Shown: positions 30,339-38,533 of the stretch, in pieces | How the letters are laid out: the number at the start of each line of letters is the position of its first letter | Numbering within the stretch: position 1 is the stretch's first letter | IMG/VR virus record: IMGVR_UViG_3300017788_000053 | Span: 1 to 43,220 of that record | Reading direction: 5' to 3' (one strand) | Source of the DNA: a virus | Length of the DNA stretch: 43,220 nucleotides | Notes under the pieces: model-generated | Databases searched by the model: none | What the model was told of the DNA's origin: nothing | Seen by the model: only the letters and a program-made list of their open reading frames with translations | Program-made: the position numbers and the translations under genes

Positions 30339-30466
30339 TTCGCTCTCTAGTTGTGCCCTTGCGGGCGGGTTGTCGTCACGCTTCGGCTACAGGCCGAACT
30401 GGCGCTTCGAGCCGACTGCCCGCGGCAGCCCGGGGTGCGCGTGCTTCAGCTAGGTCTCGAGCATGG
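30339..30466. other. Intergenic gap between endolysin and Api92-like gene
   Basis: 128 nt with several GC-rich short inverted repeats (for example around 30375-30440) and a CTAG-GTCTCGAG stretch near 30451-30462. No convincing terminator or gene. It could hold the promoter of the Api92-like gene. Confidence 0.5.
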
Positions 30467-31657
30467 TCAGTAGTTCCAGGTGACGAATGGGGTGACGCCG
30501 GCCTTCGGGTGGAAGCCGCCGCCGTTGCGCTTGTCGATGTGCAGAAAGCCCCTGGATCGCCCGTCGCCCAGGGCGCCGCTCCAGCGGATGCGCAGCCACT
30601 GGTAGAAGCCGTTGAGGTCGCCATCGGCCGGGCAGATGTCCAGGGCATCGCCCGCGACGTGGCGGCTGTTGGGGACGCCCCTGGCCGCCCGGTTGAATGG
30701 CTCGGGCCGGTAGCCGCTGGTGATCAGGATTGGCCCGCCCCAGTGCTCCCGGATCGCGTCGGCGTCCTTGATCACCGCCAGGATGTTGCGCTCCTCGGCC
30801 GATCCGGCAGCCGGGCGGCGCCGTAGGTCGCCCCGCAGCACCTCCCGCACCGTGAAGTAGCGCCCCACCAGGGCGTCCAGGCTGGCCCAGTCGACCGTGG
30901 TGACCCGGCCCTTGGCCGGCGCCTGCAGGGTCTCCGGGGCGAAGTGGGGTCCGTAGAGGAACCAGGTGCCCGCCCCATCGGCCAGGGTGACCTGATCGTG
31001 GGCGTCCTCGGCCAGGTCCTTGAGGGCTGCGACGCGAATCGTCTCCCCGGCGGCGACCTTCACGCGACCGGAAGCGGACAGGTAGCTACTGGGGATGGGG
31101 GCTTTCTTCAGGAACGTGTCCTGCCGGGCCTTGAGGGTCTGAATCATGACGGCTTCCGATTGCCAGAGGACTGCTTCACGTTGACGACGGTTTGCAAGCT
31201 CAGGCGAAAGTCTACCAAGGCTGTCGCGATCGAACTGCAGCAGCAGGCGCTCCACGGCGCCCGGCTGGCCCCAGATCGAGCGCAGCTGCCGGCGCCGGTG
31301 GACCCGCTCACCGCTCATGCCCGCCGCGTCGCCGCAGCCCGGCCCGTAGAGGAAACTGAGCACCGCAGCCCGCCGCGAGGGACCCAGCAGGTCCCAACCG
31401 GGCAGGCAGCCTCGGGCCAGCTGATCAGAGGCCGACAGGTCGTGCCACAGGGCGGCATCGGCCTGCGCCGGCGTCATGTAATCCCCCAGAATCACGCCGA
31501 CCCGCCCGGCCGCCGTGGAGCGCATCGTGCAGTGGTAGCCGACTTCGGCCACCCCGCACTCGTTGAGGCGCGCCTCCTCGAGTAGCGGCGTCAGCTCGCG
31601 AATCAGCTCCAGGGCTTCGATGCGCGCCCGGGGATCCGCCTCAGGCGGCAGCGCCAA
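30467..31657 (-). CDS. Modular endolysin: degenerate lysozyme-like N-domain, SH3-like linker, M15 peptidase
   Basis: 396 residues from a TTG at 31657 (overlapping the previous stop by 17 nt). Residues 1-150 follow GH24 order (LIRELTPLLEEA, EVGYHCT, MTPAQADAALWHDL, RRAAVLSFLYGPG), but the catalytic Glu of H-F-E-G-L reads Thr and the G-Y-G-H-T loop reads G-Y-H-C-T. Residues about 188-240 (SSYLSASGRVKVAAGE, DGAGTWFLYGPHF) are an SH3-like binding segment seen in cyanobacterial and cyanophage lysins. Residues about 290-390 are a zinc D-Ala-D-Ala carboxypeptidase/M15 domain with SRHVAGDALD (His333, Asp340) and FLHID (His373). The M15 part looks active, so it likely cuts peptide stems at lysis. Confidence 0.83.
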   Translation of the reverse strand: MALPPEADPRARIEALELIRELTPLLEEARLNECGVAEVGYHCTMRSTAAGRVGVILGDYMTPAQADAALWHDLSASDQLARGCLPGWDLLGPSRRAAVLSFLYGPGCGDAAGMSGERVHRRRQLRSIWGQPGAVERLLLQFDRDSLGRLSPELANRRQREAVLWQSEAVMIQTLKARQDTFLKKAPIPSSYLSASGRVKVAAGETIRVAALKDLAEDAHDQVTLADGAGTWFLYGPHFAPETLQAPAKGRVTTVDWASLDALVGRYFTVREVLRGDLRRRPAAGSAEERNILAVIKDADAIREHWGGPILITSGYRPEPFNRAARGVPNSRHVAGDALDICPADGDLNGFYQWLRIRWSGALGDGRSRGFLHIDKRNGGGFHPKAGVTPFVTWNY

Positions 31658-31865
31658 CGGCTTGTGCCAAGGCGGCGGTGACGGCCGCCTGGTCGTTCAG
31701 ATCGGCGCCGGCCGCCGCAGCGATCTGGGCAATGCCGGCATGCCCCGGCAGCTGGCCGCCCTGGGCCAGCACTTGCTGCTTGAGGTTGTCCTTCCAGGCC
31801 AACGCCATGACCGAGCCCGGCTGCTGCAGATGCGGAGCCAACGGGACGAAGTTGGAGGCGTTCAT
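31641..31865 (-). CDS. Small Ala/Gln-rich protein between scaffold and endolysin
   Basis: 74 residues. Its ATG overlaps the stop of the scaffold-like gene by one base, and it overlaps the endolysin start by 17 nt, so it is tightly coupled. The C-terminal half is Ala-rich and helical (AGIAQIAAAAGADL, AAVTAALAQAVGAAA). No family. It might be a small head or lysis accessory; no evidence decides. Confidence 0.55.
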   Translation of the reverse strand: MNASNFVPLAPHLQQPGSVMALAWKDNLKQQVLAQGGQLPGHAGIAQIAAAAGADLNDQAAVTAALAQAVGAAA

Positions 31866-33037
31866 CAGTTCTCACCCATCAGCTGGCGGGACATGAGCAC
31901 CTGAGGGGTCAGGTTCTGGTCGTAGAACCGGGCGGCCGCCCGAGGGTCGTGGTCCATCAGGTAGGAGAAGGTTTGCCAAAAGTCACCGGGGTTGCCGGCC
32001 GGCGCCTGCCCGGGGGCCTGCACCTCCAGCTGGGGTCGCTGGTAGGGCGCCTGGGCCTGGGGAGCGGGCGCCTGGGGCGGCAGCTGCCGGGGCTGAACCT
32101 CGGCCTGGTGCTGGGACACCTGGGCCATGGCGGCCTGGCCGTAGCCCTCAGGCAGCTCGCCGCCGCGAAGACCGCCGCGGGGCGGCAGCATGCGGCCGCT
32201 GGATTCGCCGTAGGCCACTTCGGCCGCCAGGCGGTCCCGAGGAGTCTCGCCAGCGGGCGCCTGGGGCAGCTCGCCGGGACCACCAGGACCGAAGAACTCG
32301 GTGGCGTACTGGGCCAGCAGGGGCGGCGAGGAGAGCACCGTGTGGTACGCGGCGTTATCCTCAGCGGCGGCGGTGATCAGGGTGTGGGCGTTCTGCAGCT
32401 GCTGCCACAGTTGCTGGGCATTGGCGGTCAACTCCAGGGTCTGCTGGGCCTGGCGCAGCAGGGCGTCCTCGACGACGCAGGAGTAGTGGTTCAGTAGCGC
32501 CGGGGCCTCGGGCCCGAAGTGCTGCAGAACCTCACGGCTTGCGCCGCTGAGGCTTTCCAGATACGGGTCGCCCGTTGGTGCGGCGGTAGCCGGCTGTGAA
32601 GGGATCGCCAGCGGCGCCGGCTGCGGCGATGGCAGCCATGTCTGGGGCTGCTGGTAGGCCCCGGGGCTGTAGACCGGCTGCTGGAACACCGGGGGCTGGG
32701 CCAGCACCCCAGCCGGCGCCGGAGCCGGTGCCACCATTGGGTAGCCAGCCTGGGGCTGTTGGGTCGGCCACGAGGGCTGAACCGGGGCCGGGTAGCTGGG
32801 CGTCGCGCTCGAAGAGCTGTAGAGCCCTTGAAGGGCCTGCTCCCAGGGATTGCCCGCCTGGGGCGCCGCTTGGGAATAGGGCGCTGCCGGGGCCTGTGAC
32901 GCCGGAGCCGTCGGGAATGAAGAGGGGTGGTTCGCCACCGGCGCTTGCGGGTAGTCCGCGGGCGACGCGGGAGCGCTGGAAGGCATCGAGGCCTGCGGGA
33001 TCGCCGGAGCCTGTGGAGTCGCGGTAGGTCCCTGCAT
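31865..33037 (-). CDS. Scaffold-like head assembly protein, 390 aa, N-terminal third encoded inside portal gene
   Basis: The ATG at 33037 lies inside the portal gene; the first ~168 codons overlap portal in another frame. That part is rich in Pro, Gln and Ala. The rest carries a conserved-looking segment (EVLQHFGPEAPALLNHYSC, VVEDALLRQAQQ) and EFFGPGGPGEL, which I recall from proteins next to portal in cyanophages, then another Pro/Gln/Ala tail. Composition, acidity and position next to portal suit a scaffolding protein. A later start cannot replace the overlap entirely: no ATG lies in the first ~50 codons beyond portal's end. A promoter-like CTAGACT is 57 nt upstream (33094-33100). Confidence 0.7.
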   Translation of the reverse strand: MQGPTATPQAPAIPQASMPSSAPASPADYPQAPVANHPSSFPTAPASQAPAAPYSQAAPQAGNPWEQALQGLYSSSSATPSYPAPVQPSWPTQQPQAGYPMVAPAPAPAGVLAQPPVFQQPVYSPGAYQQPQTWLPSPQPAPLAIPSQPATAAPTGDPYLESLSGASREVLQHFGPEAPALLNHYSCVVEDALLRQAQQTLELTANAQQLWQQLQNAHTLITAAAEDNAAYHTVLSSPPLLAQYATEFFGPGGPGELPQAPAGETPRDRLAAEVAYGESSGRMLPPRGGLRGGELPEGYGQAAMAQVSQHQAEVQPRQLPPQAPAPQAQAPYQRPQLEVQAPGQAPAGNPGDFWQTFSYLMDHDPRAAARFYDQNLTPQVLMSRQLMGEN

Positions 33038-34781
33038 AGGTCAGCTCGCGCTTGAGGAAATCGAAGGCCCGGTAGAGGTAGGGCGTCAGATCCAGTCTAG
33101 GGTCTGCCAGGAGCGGCAGATTGGGTGCCTGAGGATGCGGTGTCTGCTGCATCTGGGCGACCAGTTGCAGGAATGTCGCGATACTGGCCTGGGTCTGCTG
33201 CGCCATCCTAAACGGGAAGCCCGACAACATCGCGCTGCGCTCCTCATCTGTCTTGTCAGGGAAGAGATGCTTCAGCGCCTCAACACTGGCTACCCCCAAC
33301 TCCTGCAGGTTGCGCACCACAATGCTCTTCTGCAAGACGTCATCGGCCGAGTCCTCGAACACCGGTCCGCGCCAGCGCCACTCCACCGTCCGATCCCCAT
33401 CGGGAATCAGCCCCATCACCCCGGGCGGCATCGCCTGGCCCTGCACCGCCTTGCGGATCGCTTCCTCGAGTCTGGCGTCGTACTTGACCATCGCCGCATC
33501 AAACGCCTCGGCCTCCTTGCGGAACGACTCGGGGTTCTTCGCCTCCTCCTGCACCGGCGCCTCGGGGCGCTTCAGCTTGGTCGCCGCCGCAAAGCTCTCG
33601 CGGAACACCCGCTCCTCGTTGTAAATCACCAGGGCCAAGAGCTTGCACAGCCCGTAGGTGAGCAGTCCGCGGCACTTCCGCCCGGCGGTGGTGGCCGCCC
33701 GGCCGAACAGGCTCTTGATCTCGTAGGCCGTGGCGCCGCTGGTGATCCCCAGCTCATCCACCCCGCCCAGAGCCCCGCGCAACTCCTCGCGGTACTGGCG
33801 GGCGTAAAGGTTCTGGTCGCCGCTGACGGCATCCGGGGTGATGTAAGCCACCCGATCGGTGTTCTCCAGACCGCTGATCAGCCGCGGGATTTTGAAGCCC
33901 CGATCCCGTCCGCCCCCGATTCCGGTCGGTGGCGACATCCGCGTCGACGGCAACCCCTCGCCGGAGAAGCCGGCCTGCGAAGCGATCGTCGGGCGGGCCG
34001 CTGGCGTGCCCGTGGTGGCCTCGACCAGGTCCGCCTTGTGCCGCGAGGACACCAGCGTCGGGTTGCCGAAGAAGCGGATGTTCTCCCTGATGTTGCCGAC
34101 CAGCTCGTCGTGAGTGAGTAGCTGGTCTTCCAGCCAGTCGAAGTCGCCGGTGGCGTCCATGCCGGTGGACTTCATGGCGTTGAAGGCCTCCACCGCCGGG
34201 ATGAAGCCCAGGCTGTTGCGCACCGTCCGGGTCTTGCCAAACATCTCGCCCATGAAAGGCCCGATGGCATCCAAATTGGGCCGCGCCTGGCTGATCGTCT
34301 CCTGAATGGCGTCCCGGCGCACGACGAGCTTCACCCACAGCTGCTGCTTGCCGCCCGGGCCCGGAGCGGCCACCATGCCCATCCCGGGCTTGACCTCGAA
34401 GCTGTAGACCAGGACCAGCTCCTCGATCTCGGTCATCGCGTCGTAGTAGGCCCGGTAGTCCTTCTTCGGGAACCACGTGATCCGGTAGCTGTCCTTGACG
34501 GGGCGGAAGAACCACAGCCCCTTGCCGTCCAACAGGAAGTCGTCGGCCACCCCCTCGAGCCGCTGATCCACCTCGTTCTCGGCGATCAGGTTCTGCAGGA
34601 ACATCTTGCGATGCCCGAAAGTGTCCTGCTTGGGGTAGAACTCCACCCCCTGCCGCAGCATGAACAGCCGCTGCTGCGCGAGGTGGCTGCTGACGACCAG
34701 GGTATCCGAGCCGCCGGTCGAGGCGCGAGACCTGGCGGCCTCGAGCATGTCACGAAACCGTGGGCTCTTGGTGGCCGGCAT
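32532..34781 (-). CDS. Portal protein
   Basis: 749 residues, immediately after the terminase large subunit, the standard place for portal. The N-terminus (FRDMLEAARSRAS, SSHLAQQRLFMLRQGVEFYP) and a region VDQRLEGVADDFLLDGKGLW with FRPVKDSYRITWFPKKDYR fit the clip/wing of a large podovirus-type portal. A long helical centre follows, and the C-terminus (from about 580) is Gly/Pro/Ala-rich and ends in a basic YRRTNGRPVSGKPQRRKP. That tail overlaps the scaffold-like gene for 506 nt. Portal forms the dodecameric DNA channel and docks terminase. Confidence 0.82.
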   Translation of the reverse strand: MPATKSPRFRDMLEAARSRASTGGSDTLVVSSHLAQQRLFMLRQGVEFYPKQDTFGHRKMFLQNLIAENEVDQRLEGVADDFLLDGKGLWFFRPVKDSYRITWFPKKDYRAYYDAMTEIEELVLVYSFEVKPGMGMVAAPGPGGKQQLWVKLVVRRDAIQETISQARPNLDAIGPFMGEMFGKTRTVRNSLGFIPAVEAFNAMKSTGMDATGDFDWLEDQLLTHDELVGNIRENIRFFGNPTLVSSRHKADLVEATTGTPAARPTIASQAGFSGEGLPSTRMSPPTGIGGGRDRGFKIPRLISGLENTDRVAYITPDAVSGDQNLYARQYREELRGALGGVDELGITSGATAYEIKSLFGRAATTAGRKCRGLLTYGLCKLLALVIYNEERVFRESFAAATKLKRPEAPVQEEAKNPESFRKEAEAFDAAMVKYDARLEEAIRKAVQGQAMPPGVMGLIPDGDRTVEWRWRGPVFEDSADDVLQKSIVVRNLQELGVASVEALKHLFPDKTDEERSAMLSGFPFRMAQQTQASIATFLQLVAQMQQTPHPQAPNLPLLADPRLDLTPYLYRAFDFLKRELTYAGTYRDSTGSGDPAGLDAFQRSRVARGLPASAGGEPPLFIPDGSGVTGPGSALFPSGAPGGQSLGAGPSRALQLFERDAQLPGPGSALVADPTAPGWLPNGGTGSGAGWGAGPAPGVPAAGLQPRGLPAAPDMAAIAAAGAAGDPFTAGYRRTNGRPVSGKPQRRKP
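33094..33100 (-). promoter_or_regulatory. Candidate internal promoter element inside portal
   Basis: Minus-strand CTAGACT, identical to the element before the 161-aa gene at 15225-15231, 57 nt before the ATG of the overlapping scaffold-like frame. It could raise scaffold expression relative to portal. Low confidence. Confidence 0.25.
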
Positions 34782-34782
34782 C

Positions 34783-36363
34783 TCAGTACTCGACTTCCAC
34801 GGGTGCGCGCCGCATCAGCGCCTGAACCACGATGTTAAGACTGTCCGCGCAGTCGTCATGCGTGCAGTGCCCGAAGTTGACGACCTCGTCGACCATGACG
34901 CCAAAGTCCCGGTACCTGTTGAAGAGCACCTTGCCGGTCTGCAGCAGGCCCATCATCCCCCGCAGCCGGGTCATCTTGTCGCCCCGCAGCCCCTTGACCG
35001 GATGGGGCCGCAGGTTGAACAGCTGCCGCTCCTCGTGGCAGATGCGCTGGAAGTCGCCCATGAACGACTTCTGGTAAGCCACCGCCTCCGGCCAGATCGA
35101 CACCTCGCTGGGGGTGGCAAAGAACTGCTCGGGATCCCCCTCCCGCAGCAGGTTCCACTCCACCAGGAGCTCGCAGAGCGCATCCACCTTCTCCAGGTTG
35201 CCGATCGTGCGCAGCCGCCGGAAGTCGATCACGTAGCACTTGTCCGCCAGGCGGCCGGCCAGGGTGAACACGGTCCAGTCGTGCCTCTCGGTCAGCCCCG
35301 CCGAGAGATCGATGCCCACCCCGATCTCGTCGTAGACCTCCGGCAGCTCGGCCATACGAAACAGCCCCGGGCTGATGCCCAGCTCGGTGGTGGAGACCGG
35401 CTTATTGAGGTACTGGTAGGCGAAGGCGACGTAGTCCTTGTTCTGCTGCGCCAGCAGGTATTTCAGACTCCACATCGCCGGCCAGTAGCTGCGCGGCGTG
35501 CCGTCATTGCTGTACTCCAGCGCCGACTGGACGATCACCTTCCAGCCGTTCTTGGCCACGAAAGTGGTGGCGAACATGTCATCGAAGTGAAAGCGGGTGC
35601 CCAGCACCAGGGAACGGCCGCCCTCGAAGCGGGTGGGGCCGATCACCGCGTTCCAGTTGTGCTCCATCTCTCGGCGCACGTCCGGGTTGGCGATGTCCGC
35701 CTGGCTCTTGATCAGGTCGTCCACCACGATCAGGTTGGCCCGCTTCGAGGTGATCGCCCCCCGCAGGCCGGCGCAGGCCAGGGTGAAGGCGTCCTCACCA
35801 CGCACATCGATCCCCGCAAAGGCGAAGTCGATCGCCCATAGCTCGTCCCCCTTCTTCTGCCGGCTGAGCCGCACATTCGGGAAGATGAGCTTGTAGTCGT
35901 CGGAGCCGATGATCGACTTGACCGCAGCGCTCTTGGCCCGGGCCACCTGCACGTTGTAGGAAACGTAGAGCACCCGCAGCAGCTTGTGCTCCAGGGCGTG
36001 CTTGCCGATCAGCCAGGCCAGCAGCATCGCCACGAAAGTGCTCTTGGCGCTCCCCCGCGGGCTCAGCAGGGCCGTGTCAGGCCCGGCGATGTAGCTCAGG
36101 TGCTCGTTGCTCTCGCCGGTGAGGAAGACCTCGTACCACTCGCGCATGTGCCGCGGCGGCGGCTTGCCCGTGCGGGTGCAGAAGGCCTCGAAGCTCTCGC
36201 GGGCCAGCAGGATCTCCGCCGGCGCCTCGTCGACGATCAGTTGCTCGCCGGGGAGCTGCTCCGGCAGAAGGGGGATCGGACAGACCGCCGCAGCCGCCAT
36301 GGCTTCCACCGCGGCTGCCCGGGCGGCCTGTCGGTAGGCAAGAACGCGAGAGGCGGCGGGCAT
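34783..36363 (-). CDS. terL: Terminase large subunit
   Basis: 526 residues. Walker A SPRGSAKST (101-109), Walker B LIVVDD (211-216) with Asp in the usual Glu position, and a coupling-type SLVLGTRFHFDD follow each other in the ATPase half. The nuclease half has GVGIDLSAG (Asp352) and the C-terminal DDCADSLNIV (about 505-514), an RNase H-type acid set. The enzyme packages phage DNA through the portal and cuts it. A probable small subunit precedes it by 54 nt; portal follows within 2 nt. An inverted repeat lies in its leader. Confidence 0.93.
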   Translation of the reverse strand: MPAASRVLAYRQAARAAAVEAMAAAAVCPIPLLPEQLPGEQLIVDEAPAEILLARESFEAFCTRTGKPPPRHMREWYEVFLTGESNEHLSYIAGPDTALLSPRGSAKSTFVAMLLAWLIGKHALEHKLLRVLYVSYNVQVARAKSAAVKSIIGSDDYKLIFPNVRLSRQKKGDELWAIDFAFAGIDVRGEDAFTLACAGLRGAITSKRANLIVVDDLIKSQADIANPDVRREMEHNWNAVIGPTRFEGGRSLVLGTRFHFDDMFATTFVAKNGWKVIVQSALEYSNDGTPRSYWPAMWSLKYLLAQQNKDYVAFAYQYLNKPVSTTELGISPGLFRMAELPEVYDEIGVGIDLSAGLTERHDWTVFTLAGRLADKCYVIDFRRLRTIGNLEKVDALCELLVEWNLLREGDPEQFFATPSEVSIWPEAVAYQKSFMGDFQRICHEERQLFNLRPHPVKGLRGDKMTRLRGMMGLLQTGKVLFNRYRDFGVMVDEVVNFGHCTHDDCADSLNIVVQALMRRAPVEVEY

Positions 36364-36398
36364 CCTGCCAGGTTAAGGCAAGACCATCGAGACGCGGG

Positions 36399-36420
36399 TT
36401 GAGACAGTCTGACCGTCTCA
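36399..36420 (-). promoter_or_regulatory. Inverted repeat TGAGAC-N10-GTCTCA in the terL leader
   Basis: The arms TGAGAC (36400-36405) and GTCTCA (36415-36420) form a 22-bp interrupted palindrome in the 54-nt gap between TerS-like gene and terL, touching the TerS-like stop. The same GAGAC/GTCTC words occur in several other gaps. It could be an operator, a processing hairpin or a packaging-related site. Confidence 0.4.
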
Positions 36421-36930
36421 GCGCTCGTCCATCAGCACCGCCCACACCGCCTTGAACGCCCGCGCCAGCGCCGACTCCATCTCGCTGCTGCCCGCGAAGA
36501 TCCCCCGCAGCTCCCGCATCACCCGGTCCGCCCCCGCCAGAATCAGCCCCCGGCGGTCCAGCACCCGCGCCATCTTGTCCACCTCGATCAGGTGACCCCG
36601 CAGCTCCTTGGAGAGGAACGCAATCCGCGCATACCCCTCCTTCGGCTCCAGAGCCTCATCGCGGATCAGCTCGCGAGCGTCGGCGATGTCCTGCTTGATC
36701 TTGTCGGCCTCCGCCAACAGCACCCGCCGCCGGTCCATCCGCGGATAAAGCTCGTTGGCCCAGGAAATCAGGTCCCCCATCGCCCCGGCGTACCCCATCA
36801 CCGTCGCCAAAGTCCAGATCTCGATCGTCGAGGTGGCGTTCTCCACCGTGTCGATGAACAGCTCCCGGTCCGGGCTGTCCAGCATGCGCAGGAACTGTGC
36901 CACTGCGCTCACCTCTTGGGCCGCCGTCAT
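36418..36930 (-). CDS. Probable terminase small subunit
   Basis: 170 residues, directly before terL. Almost fully helical: DSPDRELFIDTVENATS, WTLATVMGYAGAMGDLISWA, MDRRRVLLAEADKIKQDIAD, LSKELRGHLIEVDKMARVL, RAFKAVWAVLMDER. Length and all-helical makeup fit TerS, which recognises the packaging site and forms a ring. No canonical N-terminal HTH is obvious, so the call rests mostly on position. The ATG overlaps the stop of the gene upstream. Confidence 0.6.
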   Translation of the reverse strand: MTAAQEVSAVAQFLRMLDSPDRELFIDTVENATSTIEIWTLATVMGYAGAMGDLISWANELYPRMDRRRVLLAEADKIKQDIADARELIRDEALEPKEGYARIAFLSKELRGHLIEVDKMARVLDRRGLILAGADRVMRELRGIFAGSSEMESALARAFKAVWAVLMDER

Positions 36931-37460
36931 CCGTAGTACCGCTGCCCCTGCTGGCGGATGCTGCCCTTGGCGTGCTCCCGCAGTCGGATCGTGTTGTCGG
37001 TGGCGTTGTCCTGCGTCCGCCGGCCCTCGTCGCCCTGGACTCGGTAGCCCAGGCGGTCCTGCTCGCCGGTGGCGGCGATGTTTCGCCGCTGCTCGCCACC
37101 TTCGACCTGGGTCTGCCCGCGCTGCAGCTCGCCCTGCACGCTCAGCAGCTCCTTCTTGGAGCCGGTCTCAGCCGCCAGCAGCTCGAGGGTGTTCCCCTTG
37201 CGCAGGTTCTCCGTCGCCTGCTGGTACCGCGTCAGACTCCCCAGGAAGGCGTTGTCATACTCGATCTGGGCTGCTGTGTTCAGGCTGGTGCCGAAGGAGT
37301 CCGCCAGTTTGCCGACCGCGATCCCAGCCAGCGCCTCATTGCCCGAGTACCGGTTCGCCAGGTTCACCAGCCCCGACTGGGCCCGGTCATAGATCGACGC
37401 CGCGATGCTGCCCCCGTAGGGCTGCCCGCCGGCGCCGGTGGAAGTTGCGAGGGAGGCCAT
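36927..37460 (-). CDS. Hypothetical virion protein, 177 aa, Gln/Arg-rich
   Basis: ATG at 37460, 3 nt after the upstream stop. Helical, with a small-residue N-terminus (STGAGGQPYGGSIAASIYDRA) and a long polar helix (SLTRYQQATENLRKGNTLELL, SVQGELQRGQTQVEGGEQRR). It belongs to the run of small structural-type genes at 43220-36418, which together resemble internal virion or neck proteins of podovirus-like cyanophages. No individual family named. Confidence 0.6.
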   Translation of the reverse strand: MASLATSTGAGGQPYGGSIAASIYDRAQSGLVNLANRYSGNEALAGIAVGKLADSFGTSLNTAAQIEYDNAFLGSLTRYQQATENLRKGNTLELLAAETGSKKELLSVQGELQRGQTQVEGGEQRRNIAATGEQDRLGYRVQGDEGRRTQDNATDNTIRLREHAKGSIRQQGQRYYG

Positions 37461-37463
37461 GGC

Positions 37464-38012
37464 TCAGGCGACGAAGAGAGCGGCGATCGGGGCGATGGCC
37501 CCGGTGAGCTCAGCGAGGGTCTGGGTGAAGCTCTTGGGCTTCATCAGCACGTCCCGCATCAGCTGCAGCCGGGCGGCGTCGTTGGCCTGCTCGCCGGCGA
37601 TGGCGCCGCTCACTCCGCTGGTGGTGTTACCGGCCAGCTGGGCGTAGCGATCAGCGATCGTCAGCCCCTGCTCGAACTGCTGGTCGCCCAAAGTCTTGGC
37701 AGCGCCGACGTAGGTGTTGGTGTTGTCCCTGTTCTCGGTCACCCGAATGTTTCGGGCGTCCCAGGCCTGCCCGGACTGCAGGGGCGCCAGCCGGAAGCGG
37801 CCGTCGATACCGACATTGACCCCATCCCGAGCAGCCCCGACCTGCTGCTGGATCAGCTGCTCGCCCTGCTGCACCAGGTTCTGCGCCATCTGGGTCGGCG
37901 ATGGCAAGTTCGGCGCCACCTGCACCTCCGCCGGCTTGCTCGCCGCCGCCTTGGGCACATGCGGCGACACGTAGGTGAAGCGGTTCGGCTTGATCAGGTT
38001 CATCGGGTTCAT
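37464..38012 (-). CDS. Hypothetical virion protein, 182 aa
   Basis: Start ATG at 38012 (TTG 38018 overlapping the previous stop is an alternative). The N-terminus is basic/aromatic (NLIKPNRFTYVSPHVPK), the middle is Gln-rich and helical (TQMAQNLVQQGEQLIQQQVG), and a hydrophobic C-terminus ends AELTGAIAPIAALFVA. The hydrophobic end may insert in a membrane, as expected of ejected internal proteins, but this is inference. Confidence 0.6.
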   Translation of the reverse strand: MNPMNLIKPNRFTYVSPHVPKAAASKPAEVQVAPNLPSPTQMAQNLVQQGEQLIQQQVGAARDGVNVGIDGRFRLAPLQSGQAWDARNIRVTENRDNTNTYVGAAKTLGDQQFEQGLTIADRYAQLAGNTTSGVSGAIAGEQANDAARLQLMRDVLMKPKSFTQTLAELTGAIAPIAALFVA

Positions 38013-38014
38013 CG

Positions 38015-38527
38015 TCAAGCCCTCGTGGTGGGTACCGGCACGCCGGATCGGGCCGCAAGCGCGTTTCGCCCAGCCTCAAGATAGGTCGAAAGCAGCGGCG
38101 CATTGACCGCCTGGGCCCCCTCAAAGGTTGCCTGCGCAGTGCCCCAGCGGTTCCCCGCCCGGGTCAGCCCGTCCCCCTGGGGCGCGAACAGCTGCCCCAT
38201 CGCCCAGTCCTGGGCCCCGGACCGGCCAACCCCGGAAGCCACCTGCAGCAGCCGGTCCGCCAGGGTGGCCCGCCGGGTGTCCTTGCGCTCCTTCTCGCGG
38301 AACGCGATCTCGGTGTTCATCTCCAGCGTCCGCTGGCGGTTGTTCAGCTGCGTGTTCATCAGCTGCCCCTGGTTGTTCAGCCCCGTCTGGGCCAGCGGCG
38401 CCATCAGGGTCGCCGTCTGCAGTGGCATGCTGCCCAGCAGTTGGTCCGAGCCGTTGTCGAACACCACCCCCTGTAGCGGACCGACCGGCCGAAACGTCTG
38501 GACGTAGGCAGCAGCGAGCGCGCTCAT
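38015..38527 (-). CDS. Hypothetical virion protein, 170 aa
   Basis: ATG at 38527. Helical with several Met and Gln residues (MAPLAQTGLNNQGQLMNTQLNN, TLEMNTEIAFREKERKDTRRA) and a Gly/Ser-containing centre. It lies between two similar small proteins with 6-nt or shorter gaps, so it is clearly part of one transcript. No family known to me. Confidence 0.58.
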   Translation of the reverse strand: MSALAAAYVQTFRPVGPLQGVVFDNGSDQLLGSMPLQTATLMAPLAQTGLNNQGQLMNTQLNNRQRTLEMNTEIAFREKERKDTRRATLADRLLQVASGVGRSGAQDWAMGQLFAPQGDGLTRAGNRWGTAQATFEGAQAVNAPLLSTYLEAGRNALAARSGVPVPTTRA

Positions 38528-38533
38528 GGTCGA

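Noticed and set aside
30370-30440. Integron attC-like site
   Set aside because: The text resembles the inverted GC-rich core of some cassette ends, but I could not find both R-Y-Y-Y-A-A-C and G-T-T-R-R-R-Y core sites in the right order.
34660-35841. 393-codon plus-strand frame opposite terL
   Set aside because: terL has all expected motifs in its frame; this one has none.
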